Shown here in pieces: positions 5,573-5,863 of a stretch of 5,863 nucleotides of DNA (positions within the stretch are counted from its first letter, which is position 1; each line of letters begins with the position of its first letter). Under the pieces are notes generated by a model, which worked only from the letters and a program-made list of their open reading frames with translations, did no database searches and was not told the origin of the DNA. Both the position numbers and the translations under genes were made by a program. Origin of the DNA: Rhodospirillaceae bacterium (GTDB taxonomy: Bacteria > Pseudomonadota > Alphaproteobacteria > UBA8366); assembly GCA_002711555.1 (NCBI GenBank), contig PARQ01000017.1, positions 38,971 through 44,833 of the forward strand. Direction: 5' to 3'.

Positions 5573-5863
5573 TCAGTAACCACGCGATGGATCAACAATG
5601 TTTCTCAGCTTCTCATTTTTCCTCCACCGCCTTAGATTATCACAAAATAATTCGGTTATCGCATCTTCCCAATTTACGGCGTCACCAGCTGTGTGAGGAG
5701 TAATAATTACATTCTTAGTAGTCCAAAGAGGATTGTTGGAAGGCAACGGTTCATCAGCGAAGACATCAAGAGTTGCCCCAGACAGATGCCCGCTTCTGAG
5801 CGCTTCTAATAGTGAGCATTCGTCAATAACATGACCTCGACCCGTGTTAATCAGATAGGCACC
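5573..5863 (-). CDS. GhrA-like NAD(P)-dependent 2-hydroxyacid dehydrogenase, C-terminal part, cut by the right window edge
   Basis: The minus strand is open from the window edge to TGA at 5575-5573, giving the last 96 residues of a protein whose start lies outside. GAYLINTGRG (fragment residues 1-10) is the third signature of D-isomer-specific 2-hydroxyacid dehydrogenases and carries the catalytic Arg9. LDVFADEP (32-39) carries Glu38, and ITPHTAG (54-60) carries the catalytic His57, so the Arg-Glu-His set is complete. The PLPxxxPLW spacing and the C-terminal VDPSRGY match glyoxylate/hydroxypyruvate reductase A (GhrA) rather than SerA or LdhA. Such enzymes reduce glyoxylate, hydroxypyruvate or related 2-oxoacids with NADPH or NADH in the cytosol. 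The gene is convergent with the FMN dehydrogenases, so it is not in their operon, but it shares their chemistry. The catalytic end is intact; the cofactor-binding domain is not visible. Confidence 0.9.
   Translation of the reverse strand, partial: GAYLINTGRGHVIDECSLLEALRSGHLSGATLDVFADEPLPSNNPLWTTKNVIITPHTAGDAVNWEDAITELFCDNLRRWRKNEKLRNIVDPSRGY

Overview
The window looks like chromosomal DNA of a moderately AT-rich bacterium, most likely a proteobacterium. That assignment is an inference: DUF938-type methyltransferase-like proteins and GhrA-like reductases are common in proteobacteria, and the genes have ordinary ATG/TTG starts with Shine-Dalgarno sequences. No rRNA, tRNA, CRISPR array, insertion sequence or phage gene is visible, and the species cannot be named from this sequence.

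Layout, left to right. Positions 1-280 carry the 5' part of a minus-strand DUF938 (METTL26-like, SAM-methyltransferase-fold) gene that runs off the left edge. A divergent intergenic region follows (281-415). From 416 to 5470 all five genes lie on the plus strand. Two are small adjacent genes for the two halves of a thiamine-diphosphate (TPP) 2-oxoacid decarboxylase of the sulfopyruvate/phosphonopyruvate decarboxylase type: the PYR-domain subunit at 416-931 and the PP-domain subunit at 947-1531. The other three (1595-2803, 2961-4172, 4289-5470) are full-length tandem paralogues of the FMN-dependent L-2-hydroxyacid dehydrogenase/oxidase family (lactate, mandelate and glycolate type). At the right edge, 5573-5863 is the 3' part of a convergent minus-strand NAD(P)-dependent 2-hydroxyacid dehydrogenase of GhrA type. 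Every stretch longer than 300 bases contains a gene.

How the genes may work together (inference): the FMN enzymes would oxidise one or several 2-hydroxyacids to 2-oxoacids, and the TPP enzyme would decarboxylate the 2-oxoacid to an aldehyde plus CO2. This is the logic of the mandelate pathway (MdlB then MdlC) and of sulfolactate breakdown through sulfopyruvate. The convergent GhrA-like enzyme also works on 2-oxoacids or glyoxylate, in the reductive direction. The substrate is unknown, and no aldehyde dehydrogenase, transporter or regulator lies inside the window.

The unusual parts are the three side-by-side paralogues with different substrate-pocket residues (one lacks the conserved active-site tyrosine), a shared departure from the family's histidine signature, a non-standard TPP motif in the decarboxylase, and a perfect 16-bp palindrome between the second and third paralogues.
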